The notes under the pieces were generated by a model. The model ran no database searches. It saw only the letters and a program-made list of their open reading frames with translations, and was not told the origin of the DNA. Of a DNA stretch of 10,161 nucleotides, positions 1 through 7,275 are shown piece by piece. The translations under genes were made by a program, and so were the position numbers. Origin of the DNA: Kiritimatiellia bacterium (GTDB lineage Bacteria; Verrucomicrobiota; Kiritimatiellia; RFP12; DVOR01); contig JAFTHG010000092.1 in NCBI GenBank assembly GCA_017457555.1, positions 1-10,161 on the forward strand, written 5' to 3'. Within the stretch, counting starts at the first letter, position 1; each line of letters begins with the position of its first letter.

Positions 1-3000
1 TGCAAGCCGTTTCTGAGAAGTATCCGGAATTCAGTGGCAAGTGCACCGCTGGCACCATTCTTCCCGGACCACACCCGTTTGACCTGATGCAAGATCCATG
101 GTTGAAGGAAATTACTTGGAATGGCTCGGAAAAACATACATGCCCTGCATACCGGGACCGTAAGGGACAAGTGTGGGCGAGATGCGATGGCATCTTAGAC
201 ATTCACATGTTCTATCGTGCTGACCCAAGTTATGACCTTGGTGCTGCGAACAATAATGTCTTTGAGTGGTTACCCAAAGGTCATTATAACGACTTTTACG
301 GGAAGGCTGTTGATGCATGGACGTGGGAAATCAACTGGCCTGAGAACGTGCCGACGCTCAAACTGGGGCAAACCCTTACAACTGCTGTTAATGGTTTGCC
401 TGAAGTTTGGAACGCTAAGAGTTTGGCCCTCGTGTATACCAATGCAACCGCGATTCTGTTTGATCCGACAGTCATTCAGTCTACTGGCCCAAAAGACTCT
501 GAAGGCCGTAATGCCTTCACTACAACGTCCGAATTCGTCCGCTTTTTAGGTTTGACGCCAGGCGAAGACGGCATAACGTATAAGGGAGGCCGCTATACCT
601 TTGGTAAAGCTCCAGCTTCTGTCGCTGACCGATTCTACATTGACACTTCCGCAGAAATCGCCTCTTGCGTACGTTTACGCGGCGAAATGGAAGAGAAGAA
701 CGCCGGCACCAAGATGCTTCACCTGAATCTCTTGAACCAACAAGAACGCAGTGAACTTGCTGCAATGTTGGATGATAAGGGCAAGACGATCGCAGAAGTG
801 TGGTCATCCCTCTTCACAACCCCAACGGATAACGCCCTCTTCGCCCAAGAGGCTGTTGAACCTTCATTGACCACTACGAATCAAACCGCGAGCGTTGTAA
901 GCCCCAGCACACCCTATCAGGTTGAATGGCAGACGACCTACAAGCCCGTGGATCACTATGCTTTGACCGCAAAGGGAATTGGACCTAATCAGAATGGCTA
1001 CCTGACCCTATTGGAAAATGACAATCCTGATACGGCTATTGTTGCGGAAGGTGACCCCATTTCCATGCATATCATCAAGGTGGTGCCGGAGTTGTACACA
1101 GGTTCCCTGATTGTTCGCGAAGATCCCACCAATCTGCTCTCCCAGCAACTCTCCGTCCTCTACACCGAAGGCTTCGCCGGCGATGCTGGGAATTACACCT
1201 TTGAATGGAAGTGGGCAGAACCCACTGCTACGGGACGCGTGCCCGAGAATTACGAAAATGGCTATATGCTCCATGCCAAAGCGGATGGCTTAACGCGTTT
1301 CCTCATCGGTGCTCAGGGTGACACCTTGGAAAATATGGTTAACCGTTACTATGTCATGCGCTATAGACCCAAGGCGGGATCAACCGAACTTGACGCCCTT
1401 AAGGCTGCCATCAAGGCACGGGATAAGGATACTGCAGACCTCTCGGATAACGATCCGCGTCTATGGAGTGATTGGTGCGGACCGACGTTAGCCGAGGGAT
1501 GGATTCAACGTGTCTTGAATAACGTCACACCCTTTACTCAACGTATGACCGACCTCTACACGAATCCCACAGAAACAGCAGTTTCCATGATTCAACAGGC
1601 TGGCGCCCCCTACACCGGTGACGTGGCTCTCAATCAAGACAATCTTACCAATGTGGGCCTTATTCAACTCTATGCCACCTTGCTCAACAAGGCTGAGTCA
1701 ATGAGTATCAATCAGACAACCGGTTCTGGTGCGGTGAATGATCAGCTTCTCCTTGCCGCCACACGCCTTGCCGACCTCTACTGCGTCTTAGGTGATGAGG
1801 CTTATGTGGATGCACTCAATCCAACGATTGGGTTCGGTTCAGAGTTCGCCCGTGTGGACGATGCCAACATTGGCATTGATTACGGCGCACTCTCCACAGG
1901 TCTCTTCTGCTTTGACAACCAGGTACAATCCCTCCTGGATGAAGAACTCGCCCTCTTGCGCGGACGTGCTGCCGAGGATGCCCCCTCCAAACAGACGGGG
2001 CCGTGGTACAATCGCTTGCTGTGGAACTTCACCAAGGGCATCACTGCCGGTGAAGTTGCCTACGCTGTCAACTACAACATCACCGGATCGACCACAGGTA
2101 TCCTTGACGAAGAAACTGCGGCAAAACTCTATCCGCAGGGACATGGCGATGCGTATGGTCACTATCTCTCTGCCGTAAAGGCCTACTACCGTCTGTTACG
2201 CAATCCCAATTTCTCGTGGGGCACGCCGGGCATGGGCGAAATGTTAATGGCCGACGCAGTTGTCAACAATGACTATTACGAAGAAAACCGTTTCAGTGAA
2301 CTCGCAGGCGCTCTTGCCAAGACCGCTGCAGCCATTATGGAGCGTACCGCGCAAAAAGCGTGGCGTGACAATGGGGGGCTGCCGGGTGCCGGTTATCTCG
2401 ACGAAGACGCTTCACGTGCTTTTGGCTATGGCGAATGGGGTACACGCGGTGCGCTCGGTGCATTCTATGGTTGGGCTGTAGGTAACTCACTCTTGCCCGC
2501 TGGACCGACACAAGATCACCTCTGGCAATTCCGCGCAATTCGCCAGGAAGATGCGCTAATGCCGCCCACAATCGTGGCAGAATTGCCGCAAGACTGCTCC
2601 ACCTCCGCAACATTCAAACCCGATGGAGATACCGGCGAGACATTGCTTCAACCCTTCACCTTTGAATTACAGATTGAGGTAACCGAAGCTCAACCCGCGC
2701 TGACTGGCGAAAATACAGCGCCACCCTTGCTCTTCCTCGGTTCACAATCAGAGAGTTCGGCAGCCGATGGGCTTACGATCTTCCGCGATGCAAATGGTCT
2801 CCTGACAGCCACCCACGGAAAGGGGCTCACAACGCTTGGTACATTGCCCCCCAATGAACGCTGTCTGCTTGCCATTCGTCGCTCCGTAACATTACTTGAT
2901 GCGAATCTGAAAACCTACGATCAACAATTAACGGTAACGCTTTTGAACGCTAATGGAATGCCGTATTGGGAAACTGTATTGCCAGAGACAGCCTCAGAAA

Positions 3001-5759
3001 AACAGCCACTCTTCGAATTCAATGGCAAATTGCTGCTTGGTTGCGGCATTGAAGGCACCTTCCACGAGATCCGTTGGTGGCAGGGCATTGCCCGCTCCAA
3101 TGAGGCATTGGTTGCGGCACGCCAGAAACTCATCTCTGAAAGTACAGCGCTCAAATTTGCCGTGCACACCTATGCCGATGCGGCAACCGACACCTTACGG
3201 GATACGGTCAGCTCAAACGCATGCCAAGTCATCGGCGGTACGTGGGAGAAGATTGCCTCCAACGGCCTCGCTACAGACTTCCGTGACGATGGTTTGTTGC
3301 GAATTAACCGTAGCACAGCAGACGACCTAAACGACCTGCCCCAGCAGCTGAAAAGCATTACCGATTCGCTTGACCGTTTGGATGTTGGTGTCTCACCTTT
3401 AGGCTTGGTCCACAATGCCATGCCCTTTGACCTTTCTCCGATTGGTTTGGAAGATGGCACGCAGACCCACTTCGAGCAGATCCTCTCGCGTGCCGAAACT
3501 GCCGTGGCCAATGCCGCCACCATCCTTGACCACGTCCAACAGCTCGGCAACCGCTTGCGTCAAATCCAAGAGGCGCAAACCGCCTATGAGGAACAACTGG
3601 AGTCGCAGGAAGCATCGCTCACTGCCGACCTGATTGGTTATTACGGCACACCCTACTCCGGCGATATCGGTGCTGGCAAGTTCTATACACAAGATTACGC
3701 AGGCCCAGACCTCTATCACTATATGTACATGGACTTGACTGCTTATGGTCTCACCGAAGTCCCCTCTTCATCCAACGCCAAGGTGACACGTGCGTACCAA
3801 ATCGCCGAGGAAGATTACCGTTATGTCGGTGACTATGGCAAGAACTCGTCTTTACAGGTTGAGAAGAAAGGTACACTCTCCCTCTCCTATGACTTAACAG
3901 CAGATGGCTTCATTGCTAAGCCGGAAGATCTGACAGGCTCCCGCCGAACCACTGGCGCCATCCAGCAGGCCTATGCCGATGTCTTGACAGCCTATGTCGC
4001 CTACGACAATCTCTTGAAACTGGCGACCCAGCAGGAAAAACTAATGGAAGACATCATCACCGAAATGCAAGCGGTCTACCGTTCCTCTGTCCAATTCTAT
4101 CAATTCAAGGCAATCTGCGAAACGGTTCTGAACACCATTCAGGCAGGAAATGCCATCGGAGCCGCCGTTACGAATGCTTTAGGTGTCACTTACGAAATCA
4201 CCAATACTTTTGCTAACGCTTCTGCAGAAAGCGCATCAACATGGGTTGTGGCAGGTCTCGCAGCAGGCACAAACGCATCTGAGACGATAGCAAAATTCGT
4301 AGCTGCTGGTGTCGTTATCCCTTCGGAAATAACATCCAAAGTAGCGAATGCAGAGTTTGCAACGGCCAACGCCATAGTCAAAGCGGTTGATCAATTCATC
4401 CGTGCAGAAACGGCACTCTTTGGGAATGAAGTAAATTTGCGGGCTTCACTGTTCAATTATCGCTCCGCCTTGCGTACACAACTCGGCACGTATGTCGGGA
4501 CCATCAACAGCCTTCACTCTGCCGCTGCGCTCTTACAGGCAAAGATTCAACAGATGACGCAAACAATCTATGAAGCGGAGGGTATCCAGAGTGTTCGCAA
4601 TCGCGTTCGTCGTCAAGCGGCAGATGGCATCGCACGGATGCGCTACAACGACATGTTCTTCCGTCAATTGCGAAATGAGGCCCTTGCGCGTTATGAGAAG
4701 GCTTTTGCCCTTGCCCAACGTTATACTTACCTCGCCGCACAGGCTTATGACTACGAAACCTGCCAACTCACCGCTGGCCTCGCTGGGGATGACTTCCGCG
4801 GAGAAATTGTGGCGGCTCGGTCACTGGGCGTTCTCACGGCTGATCGCAAACCGATGTTGGCCGGCTCCTATGGCGACCCGGGGCTTTCCGACATCTTGGC
4901 ACGTCTAAAAGCCGACTATCTCGTACTCAAACCGCGCCTTGGCATTAACAATCCCAAACAGGAAATGACCTGGTTCTCCCTGCGCCGCGAACTGCTCCGC
5001 TTTGGGTCTGACAGCGAAGGCGACCGTGCATGGCAAGCAGCATTGGAGCGTTATACCGTCAAAGACCTCCGTGCTCACGCCGAGTTTATGCGCTACTGCC
5101 GTCCGCTCACCTCCTCCACGGGGACCACCCTCGCGGAACCAGGGCTGGTCATTCCTTTTGAAACCTCCATCGATTTTGCCCGTAACTTCTTCGGGAAGGA
5201 TTTACAGGGTGGCGACTCGGCCTTCTCTCCAACAGACTTTGCTACGCGCATTGCCGGTGCCGGTGTTGCACTTGAAGGTTACAATGTCCCAGCATCCGGT
5301 GTGGTTGGCACACCTCCCCTTGCCGCCACGCCGCAAGTCTATCTTGTGCCGGCAGGTGATGACTACTTCCGCACGCCAGGAGATGCGGACACCATCCTGC
5401 GTTACAGTGTTGTGGATCAGACGGTTCCGCTCCCCTACAATGTCGGTCAATCCCAACTCGATGATCCCGATTGGCAACCGCTTTACGATGGCAATACCGG
5501 CGGTGTTGATCTGGGAGCACGTTTGAGAAAGTATGGTTCCTTCCGCGCTTCCGTGGGAACGGATACCGCTGAAACTGGTTCCACACGCCTGATTGGGCGT
5601 TCGGTATGGAACAGCCGCTGGCTCCTGATTATTCCATTCGGATCCATGCACACTGACCGTGATGCGGCAATGCGTGCGTTCATCTATGGTACCACCGCCT
5701 ATCCGGGTGTTAATGACATCCGCCTGGGCTTGCGGACCTACTCTCACGAAGGCAATTGA
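1..5759 (+). CDS. 3' part of a giant LamG-containing protein with a helical, Tc-toxin-A-like C-terminal part (5' end outside window)
   Basis: The reading frame (codons from base 3) is open from the left edge to TGA at 5757-5759, giving 1918 visible residues. The ATG at 87 has no convincing ribosome site and the frame continues upstream of it, so the gene starts outside the window and any signal peptide is unseen. Segments in order: a block with INWPENVPTLKLGQTL (about 330-380); GYLTLLENDNPD (996-1031); a helical block starting GPTLAEGWIQRVLNNVTPF (1479-1535); LLAATRLADLYCVLGDEAY (about 1749-1805); a LYPQGHGDAYGHYLSA block (about 2127-2175); a LamG-like fold (2613-3130); helical, coiled-coil-prone stretches (3330-3630); a tyrosine-rich patch (3636-3734); a long helical, alanine-rich region (3945-4690); and a TcA-like C-terminal part (4692-5756). 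From memory these blocks belong to a family of very large, uncharacterised bacterial proteins. No catalytic motif is visible. It heads an apparent operon with two exported proteins. A toxin-like, adhesive or structural surface role is inference only; the coding call itself is secure. Confidence 0.93.
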   Translation, partial: QAVSEKYPEFSGKCTAGTILPGPHPFDLMQDPWLKEITWNGSEKHTCPAYRDRKGQVWARCDGILDIHMFYRADPSYDLGAANNNVFEWLPKGHYNDFYGKAVDAWTWEINWPENVPTLKLGQTLTTAVNGLPEVWNAKSLALVYTNATAILFDPTVIQSTGPKDSEGRNAFTTTSEFVRFLGLTPGEDGITYKGGRYTFGKAPASVADRFYIDTSAEIASCVRLRGEMEEKNAGTKMLHLNLLNQQERSELAAMLDDKGKTIAEVWSSLFTTPTDNALFAQEAVEPSLTTTNQTASVVSPSTPYQVEWQTTYKPVDHYALTAKGIGPNQNGYLTLLENDNPDTAIVAEGDPISMHIIKVVPELYTGSLIVREDPTNLLSQQLSVLYTEGFAGDAGNYTFEWKWAEPTATGRVPENYENGYMLHAKADGLTRFLIGAQGDTLENMVNRYYVMRYRPKAGSTELDALKAAIKARDKDTADLSDNDPRLWSDWCGPTLAEGWIQRVLNNVTPFTQRMTDLYTNPTETAVSMIQQAGAPYTGDVALNQDNLTNVGLIQLYATLLNKAESMSINQTTGSGAVNDQLLLAATRLADLYCVLGDEAYVDALNPTIGFGSEFARVDDANIGIDYGALSTGLFCFDNQVQSLLDEELALLRGRAAEDAPSKQTGPWYNRLLWNFTKGITAGEVAYAVNYNITGSTTGILDEETAAKLYPQGHGDAYGHYLSAVKAYYRLLRNPNFSWGTPGMGEMLMADAVVNNDYYEENRFSELAGALAKTAAAIMERTAQKAWRDNGGLPGAGYLDEDASRAFGYGEWGTRGALGAFYGWAVGNSLLPAGPTQDHLWQFRAIRQEDALMPPTIVAELPQDCSTSATFKPDGDTGETLLQPFTFELQIEVTEAQPALTGENTAPPLLFLGSQSESSAADGLTIFRDANGLLTATHGKGLTTLGTLPPNERCLLAIRRSVTLLDANLKTYDQQLTVTLLNANGMPYWETVLPETASEKQPLFEFNGKLLLGCGIEGTFHEIRWWQGIARSNEALVAARQKLISESTALKFAVHTYADAATDTLRDTVSSNACQVIGGTWEKIASNGLATDFRDDGLLRINRSTADDLNDLPQQLKSITDSLDRLDVGVSPLGLVHNAMPFDLSPIGLEDGTQTHFEQILSRAETAVANAATILDHVQQLGNRLRQIQEAQTAYEEQLESQEASLTADLIGYYGTPYSGDIGAGKFYTQDYAGPDLYHYMYMDLTAYGLTEVPSSSNAKVTRAYQIAEEDYRYVGDYGKNSSLQVEKKGTLSLSYDLTADGFIAKPEDLTGSRRTTGAIQQAYADVLTAYVAYDNLLKLATQQEKLMEDIITEMQAVYRSSVQFYQFKAICETVLNTIQAGNAIGAAVTNALGVTYEITNTFANASAESASTWVVAGLAAGTNASETIAKFVAAGVVIPSEITSKVANAEFATANAIVKAVDQFIRAETALFGNEVNLRASLFNYRSALRTQLGTYVGTINSLHSAAALLQAKIQQMTQTIYEAEGIQSVRNRVRRQAADGIARMRYNDMFFRQLRNEALARYEKAFALAQRYTYLAAQAYDYETCQLTAGLAGDDFRGEIVAARSLGVLTADRKPMLAGSYGDPGLSDILARLKADYLVLKPRLGINNPKQEMTWFSLRRELLRFGSDSEGDRAWQAALERYTVKDLRAHAEFMRYCRPLTSSTGTTLAEPGLVIPFETSIDFARNFFGKDLQGGDSAFSPTDFATRIAGAGVALEGYNVPASGVVGTPPLAATPQVYLVPAGDDYFRTPGDADTILRYSVVDQTVPLPYNVGQSQLDDPDWQPLYDGNTGGVDLGARLRKYGSFRASVGTDTAETGSTRLIGRSVWNSRWLLIIPFGSMHTDRDAAMRAFIYGTTAYPGVNDIRLGLRTYSHEGN
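2613..3130 (+). other. LamG/concanavalin-A-like domain within the giant protein
   Basis: About 170 residues with the beta-strand rhythm of a LamG/laminin-G-like lectin fold. It has an opening strand with PFTFELQIEV, a central LTIFRDANGLLTATHGKG segment, and the typical closing strand EIRWWQGIARSNEAL (3066-3110), which resembles the end of LamG_3 type domains where a tryptophan-bearing strand is followed by a short helix. Such domains usually bind carbohydrate or protein ligands outside the cell. No specific ligand can be deduced. The assignment rests on pattern recognition, not on a profile search. Confidence 0.5.
3945..4690 (+). other. long helical, alanine-rich pore-like segment of the giant protein
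   Basis: This stretch reads as near-continuous helix. An amphipathic arm (about 3955-4110, including NLLKLATQQEKLMEDIITEM) leads into an alanine/glycine/threonine-rich, charge-poor middle (about 4125-4400, including AGNAIGAAVTNALG and STWVVAGLAAGTNA). A second arm follows (about 4400-4690, including INSLHSAAALLQAKIQQMTQ). Two helical arms around a weakly hydrophobic hairpin is the layout of helical pore-forming domains, including the channel domain of Tc toxin A subunits. It also fits a plain coiled-coil stalk. The sequence shows composition and pattern; pore formation is inference. Confidence 0.4.
4692..5756 (+). other. C-terminal part resembling the TcB-binding region of Tc toxin A subunits
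   Basis: Five landmarks occur in the order I recall for TcA C-termini. (1) YEKAFALAQRYTYLAAQAYDYE (4692-4757), like the Tc helix ending in AxRAYxFE. (2) GDPGLSDILARLKADYL (4872-4922), like GLLAGExLLxDLxxMxxAYL. (3) NNPKQEMTWFSLRREL (4947-4994), like NxREYELTKxxSL. (4) FATRIAGAGVALEGYN (5238-5285), like the YxRRIKSVSVxIP strand. (5) RWLLIIPFG followed by DIRLGLRTYSHEGN at the very end (5715-5756), like WxLxLP followed by ISDVxLHIRYTAREGG. Spacing is similar but identity is low. No TcB or TcC gene lies in the window. The similarity was recalled, not computed, so it could be convergent. Confidence 0.4.
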
Positions 5760-5761
5760 TT

Positions 5762-5767
5762 CTGGAG
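5762..5767 (+). promoter_or_regulatory. ribosome binding site deciding the start of the 285-residue gene
   Basis: CTGGAG lies 8 bases before the ATG at 5776. It supports that start over the in-frame upstream ATG at 5659, which lies deep inside the giant gene and would put 39 unlikely residues in front of the export signal. Confidence 0.6.
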
Positions 5768-5775
5768 ATTTACCC

Positions 5776-6633
5776 ATGATTACAGCCAAGAAATGCTTCA
5801 CTGCAGGTGCCGCACTGCTGGCACTCACCCTCGTTGCCGTAGAATTACCCTCCGTCACCTATATCGGTCGTATCACCAATGCTGAGGGCATTGACCCCTC
5901 TCTCACCGATTCAGATGCGACTATCCGGCTCTTACGCACCGACAACCAGCACTGTCTGGCCCAATCGGCCATCTCTGCGCTTGAACCCACGCGCTACAAC
6001 TATCGCCTGTATGCGCCAATGACGGATGACACCGCGTCGACAACCTATGGTAAAGTTGACCTCGCCGTGGCCTTTCAGGTCACGATGTCGGGCAAGACAT
6101 ACACCTCATCTGGCCTCGCCTTGCCACAGCCCGGCACCCTCGTCCAGTACGATCTCGCCTTTGCAACCGATGCCAATCAGAATGGTGTTGCCGATGCGTA
6201 CGAGGAAGAGATGGAGCTCTTCGAGATGCCCGCTGCCGGAGTGGAAGGTCCTTACGATGCCGATGCCGACTACGATGGCGATGGGATGAACAATCGTGAT
6301 GAGTACTATGCCGGCACAGATCCACTCAATGCGGCGGATCGTTTAGCCGTTGTGACCCTCACGCCCAATGCCCTTGAGGGTCATACTGCCGTGGAGTTTA
6401 TCATCTCACAGGGCCATAGTTACGGAATTAAAACGGCCGATTCGCTTGCTGATGGTCTCACTGAAAAACCCTTCCGTGTGGTTCCTCAGACAGGCGAACG
6501 CCTCTACCACCGCCTCAATGTCGGGAAGAATGCCGCTGCCACCGCCACAGTCTACCTCCTTCCGGAGGCAGTGACCTCCAAGTTTATTCGCGTCATGGTC
6601 GACACTGTTCCCCTCTCTGCCCCGACTGAATAA
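5776..6633 (+). CDS. exported 285-residue protein with two EF-hand/TSP3-type calcium loops between beta domains
   Basis: The start at 5776 is chosen because a ribosome site precedes it and the product begins with a Sec-type signal: basic MITAKK, then the hydrophobic core AGAALLALTLVAV (residues 10-22). The cleavage site is unclear. Residues 27-125 look beta-rich (VTYIGRITNAEG onward). Two canonical calcium loops follow. D132, N134, N136, D140 and E143 form the first; D165, D167, D169, N173 and E176 form the second, which runs into YYAGTDPLN, the hallmark of thrombospondin type 3/dockerin-like repeats common in PVC bacteria. Residues 187-285 form another beta-rich region ending in FIRVMVDT, like the terminal beta modules that often follow such repeats in Verrucomicrobiota. 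The gene starts 16 bases after the giant gene's stop, so the two are probably co-transcribed. No enzymatic motif is seen. A calcium-stabilised extracellular partner of the giant protein is a reasonable inference; the actual role is unknown. Confidence 0.9.
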   Translation: MITAKKCFTAGAALLALTLVAVELPSVTYIGRITNAEGIDPSLTDSDATIRLLRTDNQHCLAQSAISALEPTRYNYRLYAPMTDDTASTTYGKVDLAVAFQVTMSGKTYTSSGLALPQPGTLVQYDLAFATDANQNGVADAYEEEMELFEMPAAGVEGPYDADADYDGDGMNNRDEYYAGTDPLNAADRLAVVTLTPNALEGHTAVEFIISQGHSYGIKTADSLADGLTEKPFRVVPQTGERLYHRLNVGKNAAATATVYLLPEAVTSKFIRVMVDTVPLSAPTE

Positions 6634-6643
6634 ACGCGCCCTC

Positions 6644-6666
6644 ATTCCTTCTCCACTGAAAGGAAT
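6644..6666 (+). promoter_or_regulatory. small hairpin covering the ribosome binding site of the 158-residue gene
   Basis: ATTCCTT (6644-6650) and AAGGAAT (6660-6666) form a perfect 7-pair inverted repeat around a 9-base loop. The right arm contains AAGGA, the core of the ribosome binding site (6660-6664), 8 bases before the ATG at 6673. Folding would hide this site and make translation depend on ribosomes or factors opening it. The stem is AU-rich and weak, so it may be only a modest brake or chance. Confidence 0.35.
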
Positions 6667-6672
6667 CCTGCA

Positions 6673-7149
6673 ATGCGCCCCATTACGCTTCTTGCATTCG
6701 CACTTCTACTATTGGCACTGCCCTGCTACATTGGATACGCAGAAACACCACCCACTGCCTCAGAAGAGAATGTTTTCACCAACCATGCCGGCATCCAACT
6801 CTACGCCACGCCGAAATCGCTGAATGAAGACACGCGCATGGTTCGCCTCCGGAAATTGGACGGCTCCATCCTTGAGATCCCCCTCAACATCTTTCCGCAG
6901 TCCGAACAGGCACGCATCCTTGCTGTACTTGAATACCCCATCATTCCTGATGACCTCAAAGCCCCGCTTGAGCACTATCGTCAACGTTTGGCCAAAGCTC
7001 GCGCGCTCTGCGAACGGGGACTTCTAACACTCGCAGAACTGCGCGAAACAGAAGTGCGCCTTGCCAAAGCGTGGGCACTCCGATTGCAACGTCGCGCCAA
7101 AGATGCGCCCCCGATGCCGCACCTCCCCGACTTGCCCTCCGTGAAGTAA
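6673..7149 (+). CDS. small exported protein with an SHD1-like segment
   Basis: The 158-residue product starts with a clear Sec signal peptide: MRPITLLAFALLLLALP, with likely cleavage after G-Y-A at residue 23. Cys18 is preceded by Pro and does not make a good lipobox. Residues 36-83, FTNHAGIQLYATP...MVRLRKLDGSILEIPLNIF, follow the SHD1 (SLA1 homology 1) pattern: a G-containing strand, an internal VRLR strand, a turn DG, and a strand ending in a proline-leucine pair, with PQSEQARI in place of the usual LSxxDQxYI. SHD1-like modules are frequent in secreted proteins of Planctomycetota and Verrucomicrobiota. Their function there is unknown. Residues 95-143 are a charged helix rich in Arg, Lys, Ala and Leu, and the tail is proline-rich (PPMPHLPDLP). 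The ribosome site GAAAGGA lies at 6658-6664. The gene sits 39 bases after its neighbour and is the last of the unit before the terminator. Confidence 0.85.
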   Translation: MRPITLLAFALLLLALPCYIGYAETPPTASEENVFTNHAGIQLYATPKSLNEDTRMVRLRKLDGSILEIPLNIFPQSEQARILAVLEYPIIPDDLKAPLEHYRQRLAKARALCERGLLTLAELRETEVRLAKAWALRLQRRAKDAPPMPHLPDLPSVK

Positions 7150-7221
7150 CCTTTTGAAGTCGCCGAATAAACGGGCTACATCTAAAGAGATCCGGAGCAA
7201 AACAGATCCGCACGTTAAGAT

Positions 7222-7257
7222 AAAAAAGACACTCCTGAGCGCAGGAGTGTCTTTTTT
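7222..7257. terminator. bidirectional intrinsic terminator between convergent genes
   Basis: AAAAAAGACACTCCTG (7222-7237) pairs perfectly with its reverse complement (7242-7257) across an AGCG loop. The GC-bearing stem has six T on the right for rightward transcription and six A on the left, which give six U for leftward transcription. It lies 72 bases after the stop of the 158-residue gene and 18 bases beyond the stop of valS, so it can end both transcripts. Confidence 0.93.
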
Positions 7258-7275
7258 AAATCCAGCAGTAAGTGT

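Noticed and set aside
87..89. ATG at 87 as the start of the giant gene
   Set aside because: The frame is open upstream to the window edge, no ribosome site precedes it, and the product has no signal peptide there.
5659..5775. Longer version of the 285-residue protein beginning at the ATG at 5659
   Set aside because: It would overlap the giant gene by about 100 bases in another frame and bury the signal peptide; the ATG at 5776 has a ribosome site and starts at the signal.
5202..5858. 218-codon minus-strand open frame
   Set aside because: It is antisense to the conserved C-terminus of the giant gene, and its composition is that of a shadow frame.
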